Shown one piece after another: positions 34,514 through 43,095 of a DNA stretch of 54,796 nucleotides; positions within the stretch are counted from its first letter, which is position 1; every line of letters begins with the position of its first letter. This stretch comes from Chitinophagaceae bacterium (GTDB lineage Bacteria > Bacteroidota > Bacteroidia > Chitinophagales > Chitinophagaceae), in assembly GCA_016786745.1 (NCBI GenBank), contig JAEUVS010000095.1, positions 1 to 54,796 of the forward strand, read 5' to 3'. Made by a program: the position numbers and the translations under genes. The notes beneath the pieces were generated by a model. That model had not been told where the DNA came from. It ran no database searches and saw only the letters and a program-made list of their open reading frames with translations.

Positions 34514-34542
34514 TTGAAATTTTTTTGCGCTTCTTATTTTTG
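34514..34542 (+). promoter_or_regulatory. Bacteroidota promoter with both boxes for the TPR kinase operon
   Basis: TTG (34514-34516), an 18-base spacer, then TATTTTTG (34535-34542). Both elements and the spacing fit the Bacteroidota consensus. The ATG at 34663 is about 120 bases downstream, so the mRNA has a long 5' leader. Confidence 0.6.
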
Positions 34543-34662
34543 AAGCCCGATAAAATTATAATACGGCAACAGCGATGACAATGAGGAATTATTTTTTGTT
34601 CGGCTTCCCCTTATTTTTTGAAACGAAAAGCTGGAAAACCGCTCACAAATTTTTGTGTCGTT

Positions 34663-36741
34663 ATGCGAAAACTGCTCCCCCTATTCCTTTTTCTGGCTTG
34701 CAGCTGTGCCACAGTGGCTCAACTAAGCCAATTGGATTCCCTGCTTCAACTTGCTAAAGCACATCAGCAGGAAGACGGCGTGAAACTTCGCCTTCTTAAT
34801 GATATCGCCTTTGAATATAATTTTACTGAACCTGAAAAGGGAATCGAAACTGCAGACCGTGCGATCCTGCTGGCAAAATCGCTTGACGACAACGTGGGTC
34901 TTGCTTCTGCTTATTCCAATAAAGGCGTGAACTATGCTGCTTTAGGTGACGATTCGTCTGCCCTTCATATGTACAGAACTGCGTTGGAAATCTACACCCG
35001 GGAAGATAATTTTCCGGGCATGGCGAGGATATACAACAACATGGCCATCGTCCTGGTAGGCATCTCGAATTATGCCGACGCACTCGATTATTACACAAAA
35101 TCATTTTCGGTATTTGAGAAGCTGGACAACAAGCCGCAGATGGCCAGGTCTCTTAACAACATGGGCGTTGTATACCTTTACCTGGCCGATTATCCGAAGG
35201 CGCTTGAATATTACCTGAAGGCGCTGACCATTCTTGAATCTTCTGACGACGACTACGCCCGGGCAAATTCACTCTCCAACATCGGTATTGTATATAAAAA
35301 TCTCTTTGACTACAAGAAGGCGCTTGAATTCCACAACGAAGCTTTAGAACTGTACACGAAAACCGGTAACAGGCAGGGAATAGCTAACACCCTCGGAAAT
35401 ATAGGCGTGGTGTACGACAATTCGAATGATCCGAAACTGGCCGTGGAATATTATCGTAAAGCACTGGCCATAAATAACGTACTTGGTAATAAAAAACGCA
35501 TCGCCTCCGACCTTATCAACATAGGCGTTGCGCTGCAAAACCTGGACGACCCCGCAGGTGCAAAGGATCATTTTGAAAGAGCGCTGGCTCTCTGTAAATC
35601 ATCAGGCGACAAAAACACCCTGGCCATTGTGCTTAACCAACTTGGCGATCTTTATGCAAATGTTCCGGATTCGGTCTTCGCCTCTATAAGTTTGGGTGGC
35701 AGTTCCCGTTTTGGCACGGCCCTCGAATATTTTGAGAATAGCCTTGCCGTAGCCAGGGAAACAGGAGCGGTAGACCGGCAAAGCGAAACCTGGGAGAACC
35801 TTAGTGGCATTTATGAGAAAATGAAGTTGCATGATAAGGCACTGGAGGCCTATAAGCAGTATATAGTTTTTCGCGACAGCATTCACAATGTGGAGAACGG
35901 GAAACGGGTAACGCGCACCGAGATGGAGTTTGAATTTCAGAAAAAAGAAGCGCTCGCCGCTGCCCGGATTGAAAACGAACGGATATTGAGGAACGCCGCC
36001 ATAGGTGTGGCGATAATTTTACTCGTTGCAGCCATATCCACTTTCATTTTCTACAAAAGGAAAGTGGATGCCGAAAAAACCAGGAAGGCAGCGGAGTTTA
36101 GGGCAACTGTGGCAAGCACCGAGATGAAAGCACTCAGGCTGCAGATGAACCCGCATTTCATTTTTAATGCACTTAACTCCATTAGCGACTATATCTCCCG
36201 CAATAATGTCGATCAGGCAAATTATTACCTGGTTAAATTCTCGAAGCTGATGCGCACTACTCTTGAAAATTCGGAACATTCCGAAGTCGGCCTCGCTGCC
36301 GACCTCGAGGCCCTTGAATATTATATGCAGTTGGAAAGTCTGCGGAGTGGTAATAAATTCTCCTATAGCATTAAGGTTGACGAGGACGTTGACACAGAAA
36401 ATACGATGGTTCCACCAATGTTGTTCCAGCCATTTGTTGAGAATAGCATTGTGCACGGGTTCACCGGGAAAAATGTGCAGGGCCATATTTCAATACACGT
36501 ACAGGCCCGGGATGAAAGGGTCCACTACGTTATAGAAGACAACGGTGTTGGCCTGGCCCAGGCGAAAAACGCAAACAGCTTTGGGAGCAGTAATAACAAA
36601 AAATCGATGGGCCTGAAAATCACTAGGGAACGGATCGACATCATTAACAGGACCCGAAAAACCAATGCATCCATGGAAATAACCGACACCGGCCGGGGCA
36701 CCAGGGCAACAGTTATTCTTCCATTACAGCTAAGCATTTAA
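34663..36741 (+). CDS. TPR-containing sensor histidine kinase, LytS/YehU type
   Basis: A 692-residue kinase. It has a signal peptide (LLPLFLFLACSCATVAQ), then about nine tetratricopeptide repeats spanning roughly residues 35-400 (for example YSNKGVNYAALGDDSSALHM, YNNMAIVLVGISNYADALDY), a membrane helix (AAIGVAIILLVAAISTFIFY), and a kinase core of the His_kinase type with LQMNPHFIFNALNSI (H498), PPMLFQPFVENSIVHG and IEDNGVGL. The sensor is periplasmic by topology. The frame is open to an upstream TTG at 34618. The adjacent LytTR regulator gene begins 9 bases downstream and is the expected partner. Confidence 0.93.
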   Translation: MRKLLPLFLFLACSCATVAQLSQLDSLLQLAKAHQQEDGVKLRLLNDIAFEYNFTEPEKGIETADRAILLAKSLDDNVGLASAYSNKGVNYAALGDDSSALHMYRTALEIYTREDNFPGMARIYNNMAIVLVGISNYADALDYYTKSFSVFEKLDNKPQMARSLNNMGVVYLYLADYPKALEYYLKALTILESSDDDYARANSLSNIGIVYKNLFDYKKALEFHNEALELYTKTGNRQGIANTLGNIGVVYDNSNDPKLAVEYYRKALAINNVLGNKKRIASDLINIGVALQNLDDPAGAKDHFERALALCKSSGDKNTLAIVLNQLGDLYANVPDSVFASISLGGSSRFGTALEYFENSLAVARETGAVDRQSETWENLSGIYEKMKLHDKALEAYKQYIVFRDSIHNVENGKRVTRTEMEFEFQKKEALAAARIENERILRNAAIGVAIILLVAAISTFIFYKRKVDAEKTRKAAEFRATVASTEMKALRLQMNPHFIFNALNSISDYISRNNVDQANYYLVKFSKLMRTTLENSEHSEVGLAADLEALEYYMQLESLRSGNKFSYSIKVDEDVDTENTMVPPMLFQPFVENSIVHGFTGKNVQGHISIHVQARDERVHYVIEDNGVGLAQAKNANSFGSSNNKKSMGLKITRERIDIINRTRKTNASMEITDTGRGTRATVILPLQLSI

Positions 36742-36750
36742 ATTTGCTCA

Positions 36751-37500
36751 ATGATTAGGGCTCTCATAATAGACGATGAACCTCATTGTGTTCAGCGGCT
36801 TCAAAGCCTGCTTAACGACAATGCCGGAGAAATGGTGCGTGTAGAAGCGCATGCCCCATCGGTGGAAGAGGGTCTGATCGCGATCAGGGCTAATTCGCCC
36901 GATCTCGTTTTCCTGGATGTTCATTTGGGCGATAAAACGGCCTTCAACCTTCTCGAACAGCTTGAAAGCAAGAATTTCGACATCATCTTCACCACTGCCT
37001 ACGACCAGTATGCAGTGCGGGCATTCAGGTTCAGCGCTCTTGATTATCTGCTGAAACCCGTGGATGCCGACGATCTGAAGGAAGCATTACAAAAGGTTGC
37101 GGTAAAGAGGGAAAAGAATGAAACCGCCGCAAGGCTTGACGCGCTGATGCATAACCTGAAAGATATAAAGGGAACGAACAAGCGCCTATGTGTACCCGTT
37201 ATGAACGGATTTACATTTCTGCAGATGAGCGACATCGTAAGATGCCAGAGCAATATTAACTACACTACTTTCTTCTTAAAGAGCGGTCAGACCCTGGTGG
37301 TGCCGCGAACCCTGAAGGAATTTGAGGCAATGCTGAGCGATTATAATTTTTTCAGGGTGCACAATTCGCATCTTGTCAACATGGCCTGCATAAAGAGCTA
37401 TAACAAAGGGAAGGGCGGTTACATTACCCTGATGGACAACTCCGTTATAGACGTTTCAGTGCGCAGGAAGGATGAGTTCCTGAAAAAGTTAATGGGTTAG
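36751..37500 (+). CDS. LytTR family response regulator
   Basis: A 249-residue regulator: receiver domain with ALIIDDEP and the phospho-acceptor FLDVHLG (D56), then a LytTR DNA-binding domain over about residues 145-248 (GFTFLQMSDIVRCQSNINYT, FRVHNSHLVNMACIKSYN). It pairs with the TPR kinase encoded directly upstream, and the two form one operon. Its last 4 bases overlap the stop of the convergent lipoprotein gene. Confidence 0.95.
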   Translation: MIRALIIDDEPHCVQRLQSLLNDNAGEMVRVEAHAPSVEEGLIAIRANSPDLVFLDVHLGDKTAFNLLEQLESKNFDIIFTTAYDQYAVRAFRFSALDYLLKPVDADDLKEALQKVAVKREKNETAARLDALMHNLKDIKGTNKRLCVPVMNGFTFLQMSDIVRCQSNINYTTFFLKSGQTLVVPRTLKEFEAMLSDYNFFRVHNSHLVNMACIKSYNKGKGGYITLMDNSVIDVSVRRKDEFLKKLMG

Positions 37501-38081
37501 TATTTTATAAGATTGAATTTTCCGTCGGTGATCTCCACAACGGTGGAGAAGGTGGCATCTGTTACGCTGTACAATGTTCCTGAGAATGTTCCGGAAATAT
37601 GCTTCTCACCAAGATCTGAAATTTTTACTTCAACGTCCGATACTATTTTGTCGAACGGCGGTATTGGGGATGGCACCTTCTGAGAAAGGAAGCTGTTCTT
37701 GCCCGCATCGATGTAGGTTATGAGCACCTGGGGTACCTGGGTTTCATCTGCTTTTTGTACCCAGTTATTGTTCAGGTAGGTGAAGGTAGTGATGGGTTCG
37801 GTATTCCAGATAATCATGCTCAGGAGATTTTTATCGGCATTGTCGGGATAATCGCCATAACCTTGCAGTACGCAACTGTACAACCCGTCGGATGCCTGCG
37901 TAATTACCTGTGACAGGGCGTTGGATGTATATTTCTGTTGAACGCCGTTGGCTTTGAATTCTACGAAGTAATCGGTGTCTTCCGGATCGGGACCATCGTC
38001 ATCGCCATTGTCTTTTTTACACCCGCCTTCAATAAAGACTATTGCAAGGACAACAAGCAGGAGTTTCGCCGTTTTGATCAT
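37497..38081 (-). CDS. Predicted lipoprotein of unknown function
   Basis: A 194-residue protein with a lipoprotein signal (LLLVVLAIVFIEGGC, C21) followed by an acid-rich linker (KKDNGDDDGPDPEDTDYF). The mature part is beta-rich and has YFVEFKANGVQQKY, then ISDLGEKHISGTFSGTLYS and a C-terminal DGKFNLIKY, a pattern common in small Bacteroidota lipoproteins with a lipocalin-like or sandwich fold. The function is unknown. An exact TAGATTTG box lies upstream of the ATG. Confidence 0.8.
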   Translation of the reverse strand: MIKTAKLLLVVLAIVFIEGGCKKDNGDDDGPDPEDTDYFVEFKANGVQQKYTSNALSQVITQASDGLYSCVLQGYGDYPDNADKNLLSMIIWNTEPITTFTYLNNNWVQKADETQVPQVLITYIDAGKNSFLSQKVPSPIPPFDKIVSDVEVKISDLGEKHISGTFSGTLYSVTDATFSTVVEITDGKFNLIKY

Positions 38082-38095
38082 CTTTATCTTTTTTT

Positions 38096-38103
38096 CAAAT
38101 CTA
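38096..38103 (-). promoter_or_regulatory. Bacteroidota -7 promoter box for the lipoprotein at 37497
   Basis: On the minus strand this reads TAGATTTG, an exact TAnnTTTG match 14 bases upstream of the ATG. No -33 element was seen at the usual spacing. Confidence 0.5.
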
Positions 38104-38197
38104 TCGAACGGAACCCTGCCTGAAAGAACGGTTTATTATCTGTTGGGTATGATTGATTATTTATTGCGCGGGAATTATTAATTGTTTATTGCACGAG

Positions 38198-38359
38198 CTA
38201 CCTCATAAACTTCGATATCAACCATATTACCAGCACAATTACCACAGCAACGATCAGCAGGCCGGTCCACACGCCTGCTTTAAAAATACCACCTACCACT
38301 TCGCATGAACTTAATGTCAGCATAAGCGCTGCGAGAAGGGTTACATTCAATTTTTGCAT
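38198..38359 (-). CDS. Tiny lipoprotein with one membrane helix
   Basis: A 53-residue open reading frame. It reads as a lipoprotein signal MQKLNVTLLAALMLTLSSC (C19), then EVVGGIFKAGVWTG, then a hydrophobic helix (LLIVAVVIVLVIWLISKF) and a short basic end. The sequence SCEVVGGIFKAG and the helix match a very small Bacteroidota protein group that I recall being annotated, probably wrongly, as phosphatidate cytidylyltransferase. No role is known. It lies alone between two genes on the same strand, 31 bases after the membrane-protein gene at 38391. Confidence 0.75.
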   Translation of the reverse strand: MQKLNVTLLAALMLTLSSCEVVGGIFKAGVWTGLLIVAVVIVLVIWLISKFMR

Positions 38360-38390
38360 TTTAGTGTTTTAACACACAGATGCAAATATC

Positions 38391-38930
38391 TTACCCGGCC
38401 GCACCGGCCTTTTGCGAACCACTTCCCCATTCAATAATTCTCACCACAAGCTTGTTGAAAATAATAAGAATCAAACCGATCAGTATTTTAATCAAAGACA
38501 TGATCGGGTAACTAATATCGGGACGGGTCATGCGGACATACAGTTTCCGCTCCTGGTAGTAATAGATCGCATGCCTGAAAAACTCGGGAATTTCACTCAC
38601 CAGTATCCAGAAACCAGCGATAATCACGGCAGCTATAAGCAGGGATTTACGGTTAGTGCCGATCGTTACCTGCTGGTCCGCTACGTTTTTATTCAATCTT
38701 AATAATGCAATAATCTTCTCCGTTCTAAATAAAAACAGCCAGGCGACCAGGCTGTACAGGATAAAAGAAGGCAATGTGGCAGCAACGCTCAGAATCGCCT
38801 CTTTTTTAGTAGCATATTGAGGAAAATAAACTAATGCTGATAAAGTATGGGAGAAAGATTCGAGGACGTCTTTTATAAAGAACAGTCCTATAACTTTAAG
38901 TATAAGGTTGAATAAACTGTGTGATCCCAT
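38391..38930 (-). CDS. Integral membrane protein of unknown function
   Basis: A 179-residue protein with about four membrane helices: LFNLILKVIGLFFIKDVL, VAATLPSFILYSLVAWLFLF, LLIAAVIIAGFWILVSEIPE and IMSLIKILIGLILIIFNKLV. The loops are charged (KNVADQQVTIGTNRKS; YYQERKLYVRMTRPD). I recognise no family. A near-match TATCTTTA lies just before the ATG, in the 21-base gap after the lipid kinase stop. Confidence 0.75.
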   Translation of the reverse strand: MGSHSLFNLILKVIGLFFIKDVLESFSHTLSALVYFPQYATKKEAILSVAATLPSFILYSLVAWLFLFRTEKIIALLRLNKNVADQQVTIGTNRKSLLIAAVIIAGFWILVSEIPEFFRHAIYYYQERKLYVRMTRPDISYPIMSLIKILIGLILIIFNKLVVRIIEWGSGSQKAGAAG

Positions 38931-38951
38931 AAAGTGCGCATAAAGATAAGG

Positions 38952-39845
38952 TTATTGAACAAAAAACTCTATCATACCCTCACTTGGTTCAATGGTTAAT
39001 GTTTTTTCCTTCTTGAGCTTTTTCAACTCATCATCTACATGCAAATCACCTGCGGGAGTAGTAATTGAAATTTTCTTTCCTTTAATAATCACCGGTAAAA
39101 ATTCTGTTTCAACATCATTCATTTTATTCTGAATGTAGTTTGCAAATTCTGACCGCTGACTTTCGGGAATCATAATCAACTCAAATTGTCCATCTCCGGG
39201 ATCAGCGGCGGGTGAAAGAACAAGGTTGGGCCCGATAGAAGATGTATTCATCAATTCTATCAAAACGTAGTGATCGGTAAAAGGTACGCCGTCAATTATT
39301 ACTGTATAAAGATGACCGGGATAGTTCAATACTATCTTGTGAAGTTCATCCAGCGCCATTTTGATATTTTCATCCGGGTTTGAGGAAACGTCCGGTTTCT
39401 CTTTCATGGTTTTCATGAGCTGCGGAAGTACACCAAACCCGAAGCTCTCAAGAAAAAGCAGGTCCTTCTTACGTCCCTTAATTCTTCCGATATCGAATTT
39501 TTTGAGCCTCCGTTTGTGGATATTTTTCAGGATGTCGTCAATATGACCTTCAATACCCAGCGAACGGGCAATGTTGTTAGCTGTTCCCAGCGGTAACAAC
39601 AGGATAGGTAGTGATTTATCTTTCTTTTTACGGCCGACGAGGTCGACAACGATCTTTCTGACCGTGCCGTCACCGCCCGCTATCACGATGAAATCAATAT
39701 CAGGTTTAAGCTTATGCCAGTTTACTTTCTTCGTAGATGAATATCCACAATCAAAGCCTCCTGATTTGAGTAGCGATACGAGGCGCTTTTTCGTATGTTC
39801 CTGCTTACCAGCCTTGGGGTTATGAAGTATTTTTCCTTTTTTCAT
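38952..39845 (-). CDS. Diacylglycerol kinase family lipid kinase
   Basis: A 297-residue kinase of the DagK/YegS group, which phosphorylate lipids such as diacylglycerol. It has the N-terminal KGKILHNPKAGKQEHTKK, the ATP-binding loop IVIAGGDGTVRKIV, and LPLGTANNIARSLG, then a C-terminal domain with LVLSPAADPGDGQFELIMI and a DLHVDDE segment near the end. The frame is open 15 codons upstream to 39890, but that extension lies inside the divergent surE region and the family start is MKKGKILHN. Membrane-lipid turnover is the likely role; the exact lipid is unknown. Confidence 0.88.
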   Translation of the reverse strand: MKKGKILHNPKAGKQEHTKKRLVSLLKSGGFDCGYSSTKKVNWHKLKPDIDFIVIAGGDGTVRKIVVDLVGRKKKDKSLPILLLPLGTANNIARSLGIEGHIDDILKNIHKRRLKKFDIGRIKGRKKDLLFLESFGFGVLPQLMKTMKEKPDVSSNPDENIKMALDELHKIVLNYPGHLYTVIIDGVPFTDHYVLIELMNTSSIGPNLVLSPAADPGDGQFELIMIPESQRSEFANYIQNKMNDVETEFLPVIIKGKKISITTPAGDLHVDDELKKLKKEKTLTIEPSEGMIEFFVQ

Positions 39846-39911
39846 ATGTATTGCGCTTAATAAAAGCATACCAACTGTTATTTGTGGCACGAAAATGTTA
39901 AGGGTGGTGGT

Positions 39912-40646
39912 ATGAAGATCCTGATAGCTAACGACGACGGCATTTATAGCCCGGGCATCATGGCCCTGGCGAAAATTGCTTCCCGCTTCGGAGAAGTTAA
40001 GGTATATGCGCCGGATGTTGAGCAGTCATCGATGGGCCATGCGATCACCCATTCAAGACCGCTCACTGTTAAGGCTTCGCCGGTAACTTTTGAGGGTATT
40101 CAGGCTTATCGCGTAAACGGCACGCCCGCCGATTGCGTGGCGCTCGGAACGTTTTTGTGGGAGAGCCCCGACGTTGTATTGTCGGGCATTAACATGGGGC
40201 CTAACCTTGGTAATGCCATGTGGCATTCGGGTACGCTTGCCGCAGCGAAACAGGCGGTACTGCTCGGTATTAAAGGTATCGCGCTGAGCACACCAGTATT
40301 CGGTACCGAACCGGATTTTGAACTGCTTGATCCGTTTGTGGAAGACACTTTAAACCTTCTCCTGACCGATAAACGTCCACAGCTTTTCAATGTGAATTTT
40401 CCGGCCCATCCCACCAGCATCGCGTGGACGCGGCAATCGGTGCGCCATTACGATGGTAAGGTGATTCCCTCCACCGACCCAATGGGTAGAAAAATATACT
40501 GGTCGACAGTTGTTCCACTAGATCCGGCAGAAGAGGGTACCGACAGGTGGGCGGTTGAAAATGGATTGGTTTCTGTAACGCCGTTGCGTCTTGATCTTAC
40601 AGATGAAAATGAATTAAGAGAAAAAGTCACCCGTCAGAAATTGTAA
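39912..40646 (+). CDS. surE: 5'/3'-nucleotidase SurE (copy 1)
   Basis: SurE dephosphorylates nucleoside 5'- and 3'-monophosphates and is metal dependent. This 244-residue copy has the catalytic Asp pair in KILIANDDGIYSPG (D8, D9), the segment VYAPDVEQSSMGHAITH, VNGTPADCVALG and VLSGINMGPNLGNAMWHSGT with the metal-binding Asn. Length is typical. The frame is open to 39882 from a TTG; the ATG at 39912 gives the family N-terminus. A second surE is encoded at 42276-43067 on the other strand. Its stop codon forms part of the promoter box of the next gene. Confidence 0.93.
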   Translation: MKILIANDDGIYSPGIMALAKIASRFGEVKVYAPDVEQSSMGHAITHSRPLTVKASPVTFEGIQAYRVNGTPADCVALGTFLWESPDVVLSGINMGPNLGNAMWHSGTLAAAKQAVLLGIKGIALSTPVFGTEPDFELLDPFVEDTLNLLLTDKRPQLFNVNFPAHPTSIAWTRQSVRHYDGKVIPSTDPMGRKIYWSTVVPLDPAEEGTDRWAVENGLVSVTPLRLDLTDENELREKVTRQKL

Positions 40647-40651
40647 CTTTG
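40644..40651 (+). promoter_or_regulatory. Bacteroidota -7 promoter box overlapping the surE stop
   Basis: TAACTTTG is an exact TAnnTTTG match; its first three bases are the surE stop codon. It ends 4 bases before the ATG of the DUF6728 gene, so the transcript would be nearly leaderless. Confidence 0.5.
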
Positions 40652-40655
40652 CACG

Positions 40656-40826
40656 ATGGGAGTGTTGCGTCAAATTGCCGAGTACCTGTATATAAAGAAA
40701 AGAGATCCGAACAGGCCGCATACTCAGTGGATGAAGTATATGCATGGGATAAACAGGATTTCGATTTTCATGTTTATTATCGCAGTCATAATCATCGTTT
40801 TGAAGTTGACAGTGTTTAAGAGATAA
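40656..40826 (+). CDS. DUF6728-type small membrane protein
   Basis: A 56-residue protein. The N-terminal half is amphipathic and charged (MGVLRQIAEYLYIKKRDPNR), and the C-terminal half is one membrane helix (ISIFMFIIAVIIIVLKL) ending in KR. The opening G-x-L-x-Q-I-x-E-Y-L-x-I-K-K-R-D-P pattern matches the DUF6728 family of Bacteroidota as I recall it. No role is known. It ends 7 bases before the convergent lpxB stop. Confidence 0.8.
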   Translation: MGVLRQIAEYLYIKKRDPNRPHTQWMKYMHGINRISIFMFIIAVIIIVLKLTVFKR

Positions 40827-40833
40827 AGAATTT

Positions 40834-41961
40834 CTATCCCAAACGCAGAAAATCAACAATACTTTTCGCAGCCTTCTCCGATGCATTTCCGCCTTCGCTC
40901 AACAATTTTTTCAACTCCGCATAATCCTGCTTCATTTTAAAGATCACCTGCTGGTCCTTCAATATTTTGCTAAGTTCTTCCTTCACATTTTGCACATTCA
41001 TTTCATCCTGGATAAGCTCCTTCACAACAGGCCTGTCCATAATAAGATTCACGAGCGAAATATATTTCACCTTTACGAGGCGCTTTGCAATCTGGTAAGA
41101 GATACTCGAACCTTTGTAACACACTACCTGCGGAACACCAAACAACGCCGTTTCGAGTGTAGCCGTGCCTGAAGTAACAAGCGCGGCTTTTGATTGAAGG
41201 AGCAATTGATAAGTTTTGTTGCGGATAGAGCGAACGTTTTTGTACCTGTCCATTAATCTTTCATAAAAAGCATCCGGGAGTGAAGGCGCCTTTGCAATAA
41301 TAAAACGGTAGTCAGGAAAATAAGCGCTGACCTCGAGCATCACGGGTAGCTTCTTCGCCACTTCCTGTTCGCGGCTGCCGGGCAGCAACGCAACAATGTT
41401 TTTTTCGTTTAATGGAGAAAGTATCGCGCCTGGCAACGGTTCGATATCATTTTCCGCTGAATCCACAACATCGGCAAGCGGGTGGCCAACATATTCAACC
41501 TCGAAGTTCCATTTGCGGTAAAAATTTTTTTCAAAAGGAAGAATCACGAGCATCCTGTCTACATTCTTCCTGATTTTTTTCACGCGGCTTTCTTTCCACG
41601 CCCATACCTGCGGAGAAATGTAGTAAACAACTTTGTATCCATTTTGCCTGGCCCATTCAGCGATTCTGAGGTTGAAGCCGGGGTAATCGATCAGCACGAT
41701 TACATCAGGTTGATAGGAAGCGATGTCCTGCTTGCAGAATTTTAAATTGCTAATGATGGTGCCGAGGTTTTTTATCACTTCGATAAACCCCATAAATGCG
41801 AGGTCGCGGTAATGCTTTACCAGCTTTGCGCCTGTGCGTTCCATCAGGTCGCCACCCCAGCAGCGGATGTCAGCAATGTTATCGAGCTTTTTTATTTCCC
41901 TGATCAAATTGCTGCCGTGCAGATCGCCCGATGCTTCTCCCGCGATGATATAATACTTCAT
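40834..41961 (-). CDS. lpxB: Lipid-A-disaccharide synthase
   Basis: LpxB joins UDP-2,3-diacylglucosamine and lipid X in lipid A synthesis, at the inner membrane. The 375-residue GT19 enzyme begins KYYIIAGEASGDLHGSNLIRE, continues IRCWGGDLMERTGAK and FMGFIEVIKNL, has IDYPGFNLRIAEWARQ and YYISPQVWAWKESRVKKIR, then the donor half with ALLPGSREQEVAKKLPVMLE and SGTATLETALFGVPQVVCYK. Length is typical. It is the last gene of a three-gene minus-strand operon with surE copy 2 and a small membrane protein. Confidence 0.95.
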   Translation of the reverse strand: MKYYIIAGEASGDLHGSNLIREIKKLDNIADIRCWGGDLMERTGAKLVKHYRDLAFMGFIEVIKNLGTIISNLKFCKQDIASYQPDVIVLIDYPGFNLRIAEWARQNGYKVVYYISPQVWAWKESRVKKIRKNVDRMLVILPFEKNFYRKWNFEVEYVGHPLADVVDSAENDIEPLPGAILSPLNEKNIVALLPGSREQEVAKKLPVMLEVSAYFPDYRFIIAKAPSLPDAFYERLMDRYKNVRSIRNKTYQLLLQSKAALVTSGTATLETALFGVPQVVCYKGSSISYQIAKRLVKVKYISLVNLIMDRPVVKELIQDEMNVQNVKEELSKILKDQQVIFKMKQDYAELKKLLSEGGNASEKAAKSIVDFLRLG

Positions 41962-41973
41962 CCTGATATTTTT

Positions 41974-42270
41974 CTATAAAACATACTTCAGTAACAGTGC
42001 CGTAATTGCATAAATCAGCGTAATGGTGAAAATACCTTTGGCTGTTTTATCACGTCGCGAATTTATATAAAGGGTGAAGAGAGCAATATTTAGAACCAGG
42101 CAGGGAACAGAAATGGCCGTTATCTGGTTTTTATTTTGTGAGATGAAATTAAAAAAATCGCTGAGCGTGAAGAGAGGATAAAATTTGACGAGGTAGTATA
42201 TGCCAAGGCTGATAATGGGCGCGAGAAAACCGAGCACCAGGCCAAGCCGGATGTCATCTTTTTTGAGCAT
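41974..42270 (-). CDS. Small membrane protein between surE and lpxB
   Basis: A 98-residue protein with three hydrophobic segments: LGLVLGFLAPIISLGIYYLV, AISVPCLVLNIALFTLYI and GIFTITLIYAITALLLKYVL. No motif or family is recognised. It starts 5 bases after the surE copy 2 stop and ends 12 bases before the lpxB ATG. It is plausibly linked to envelope lipid biology by position; this is inference. Confidence 0.8.
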   Translation of the reverse strand: MLKKDDIRLGLVLGFLAPIISLGIYYLVKFYPLFTLSDFFNFISQNKNQITAISVPCLVLNIALFTLYINSRRDKTAKGIFTITLIYAITALLLKYVL

Positions 42271-42275
42271 TCATT

Positions 42276-43067
42276 TCAGAATTTCCAGGTTTTTTCAAGT
42301 TTGGTTTTTAATCCGTAGTTCGTCATATCGAATTGCACGGGAACCACGCTCACGTAATTGTTTTTCAGTGCCCACACATCCGTATCGCGGCCTTTGTCGA
42401 AATTCACGAACTCGCCGGTAAGCCAAAAGTATTTTCTACCACTCGGGTCGTCTCTCTCCAGGAAATCTTCTTCGTATTTCGCATATGCCTGCCTGCATAT
42501 TTTCACTCCCCGGATAAGTTTAGGTGAAACGGCCGGAAAGTTCACATTTAAAATGGTATGCTTGTCCATTTTCGTATTAAGCATTTTACCAACAATGGAC
42601 CTTGCATATAGCCTGGCGGCGGAAAAATCGGCCTCGATGCTATAATCGAGCAGTGAGAAACCAATCGAGGGGATGCTTTCTATTGCTGCTTCAACAGCGG
42701 CCGACATGGTGCCTGAATAAATGACATTTATCGAATGGTTCGCGCCGTGGTTTATACCGCTTAGACAGATATCGGGTTTTCGGTGAAGTATTTTATCCAC
42801 GGCCAGCTTTACACAATCTACCGGCGTACCGGTACATTGATAAGCTTCTATGCCTTCGAAATACTGAACGGCATGGAGCCTGAGAGGATGGCCGATGGTA
42901 ATCGCGTGACCCATACCCGATTGTGGTTTGTCGGGTGCCACAACAATAATTTTTCCCAAATCTTTTACGGCTTCAATAAGGTTCCTGATACCGGGGGCGG
43001 TAATGCCGTCGTCATTAGTAACAAGTATGACTGGCGGGTCGCTTTTTTTAGCTTTAGCTTTTGCCAT
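42276..43067 (-). CDS. surE: 5'/3'-nucleotidase SurE (copy 2)
   Basis: A second SurE, 263 residues. The Asp pair is in ILVTNDDGITAPGI, followed by VVAPDKPQSGMGHAITIG, CTGTPVDCVKLAVD and CLSGINHGANHSINVIYSGT. It has a basic N-terminal extension (MAKAKAKKSDPP) and a long C-terminal half. The frame is open to 43124, but that start lies beyond the divergent atpG promoter region, so the Met at 43067 is used. The copy shares only its core motifs with copy 1. It is in an operon with lpxB. Confidence 0.92.
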   Translation of the reverse strand: MAKAKAKKSDPPVILVTNDDGITAPGIRNLIEAVKDLGKIIVVAPDKPQSGMGHAITIGHPLRLHAVQYFEGIEAYQCTGTPVDCVKLAVDKILHRKPDICLSGINHGANHSINVIYSGTMSAAVEAAIESIPSIGFSLLDYSIEADFSAARLYARSIVGKMLNTKMDKHTILNVNFPAVSPKLIRGVKICRQAYAKYEEDFLERDDPSGRKYFWLTGEFVNFDKGRDTDVWALKNNYVSVVPVQFDMTNYGLKTKLEKTWKF

Positions 43068-43095
43068 AAGATGCGTAAAAGTAAGGCAAAAAACA

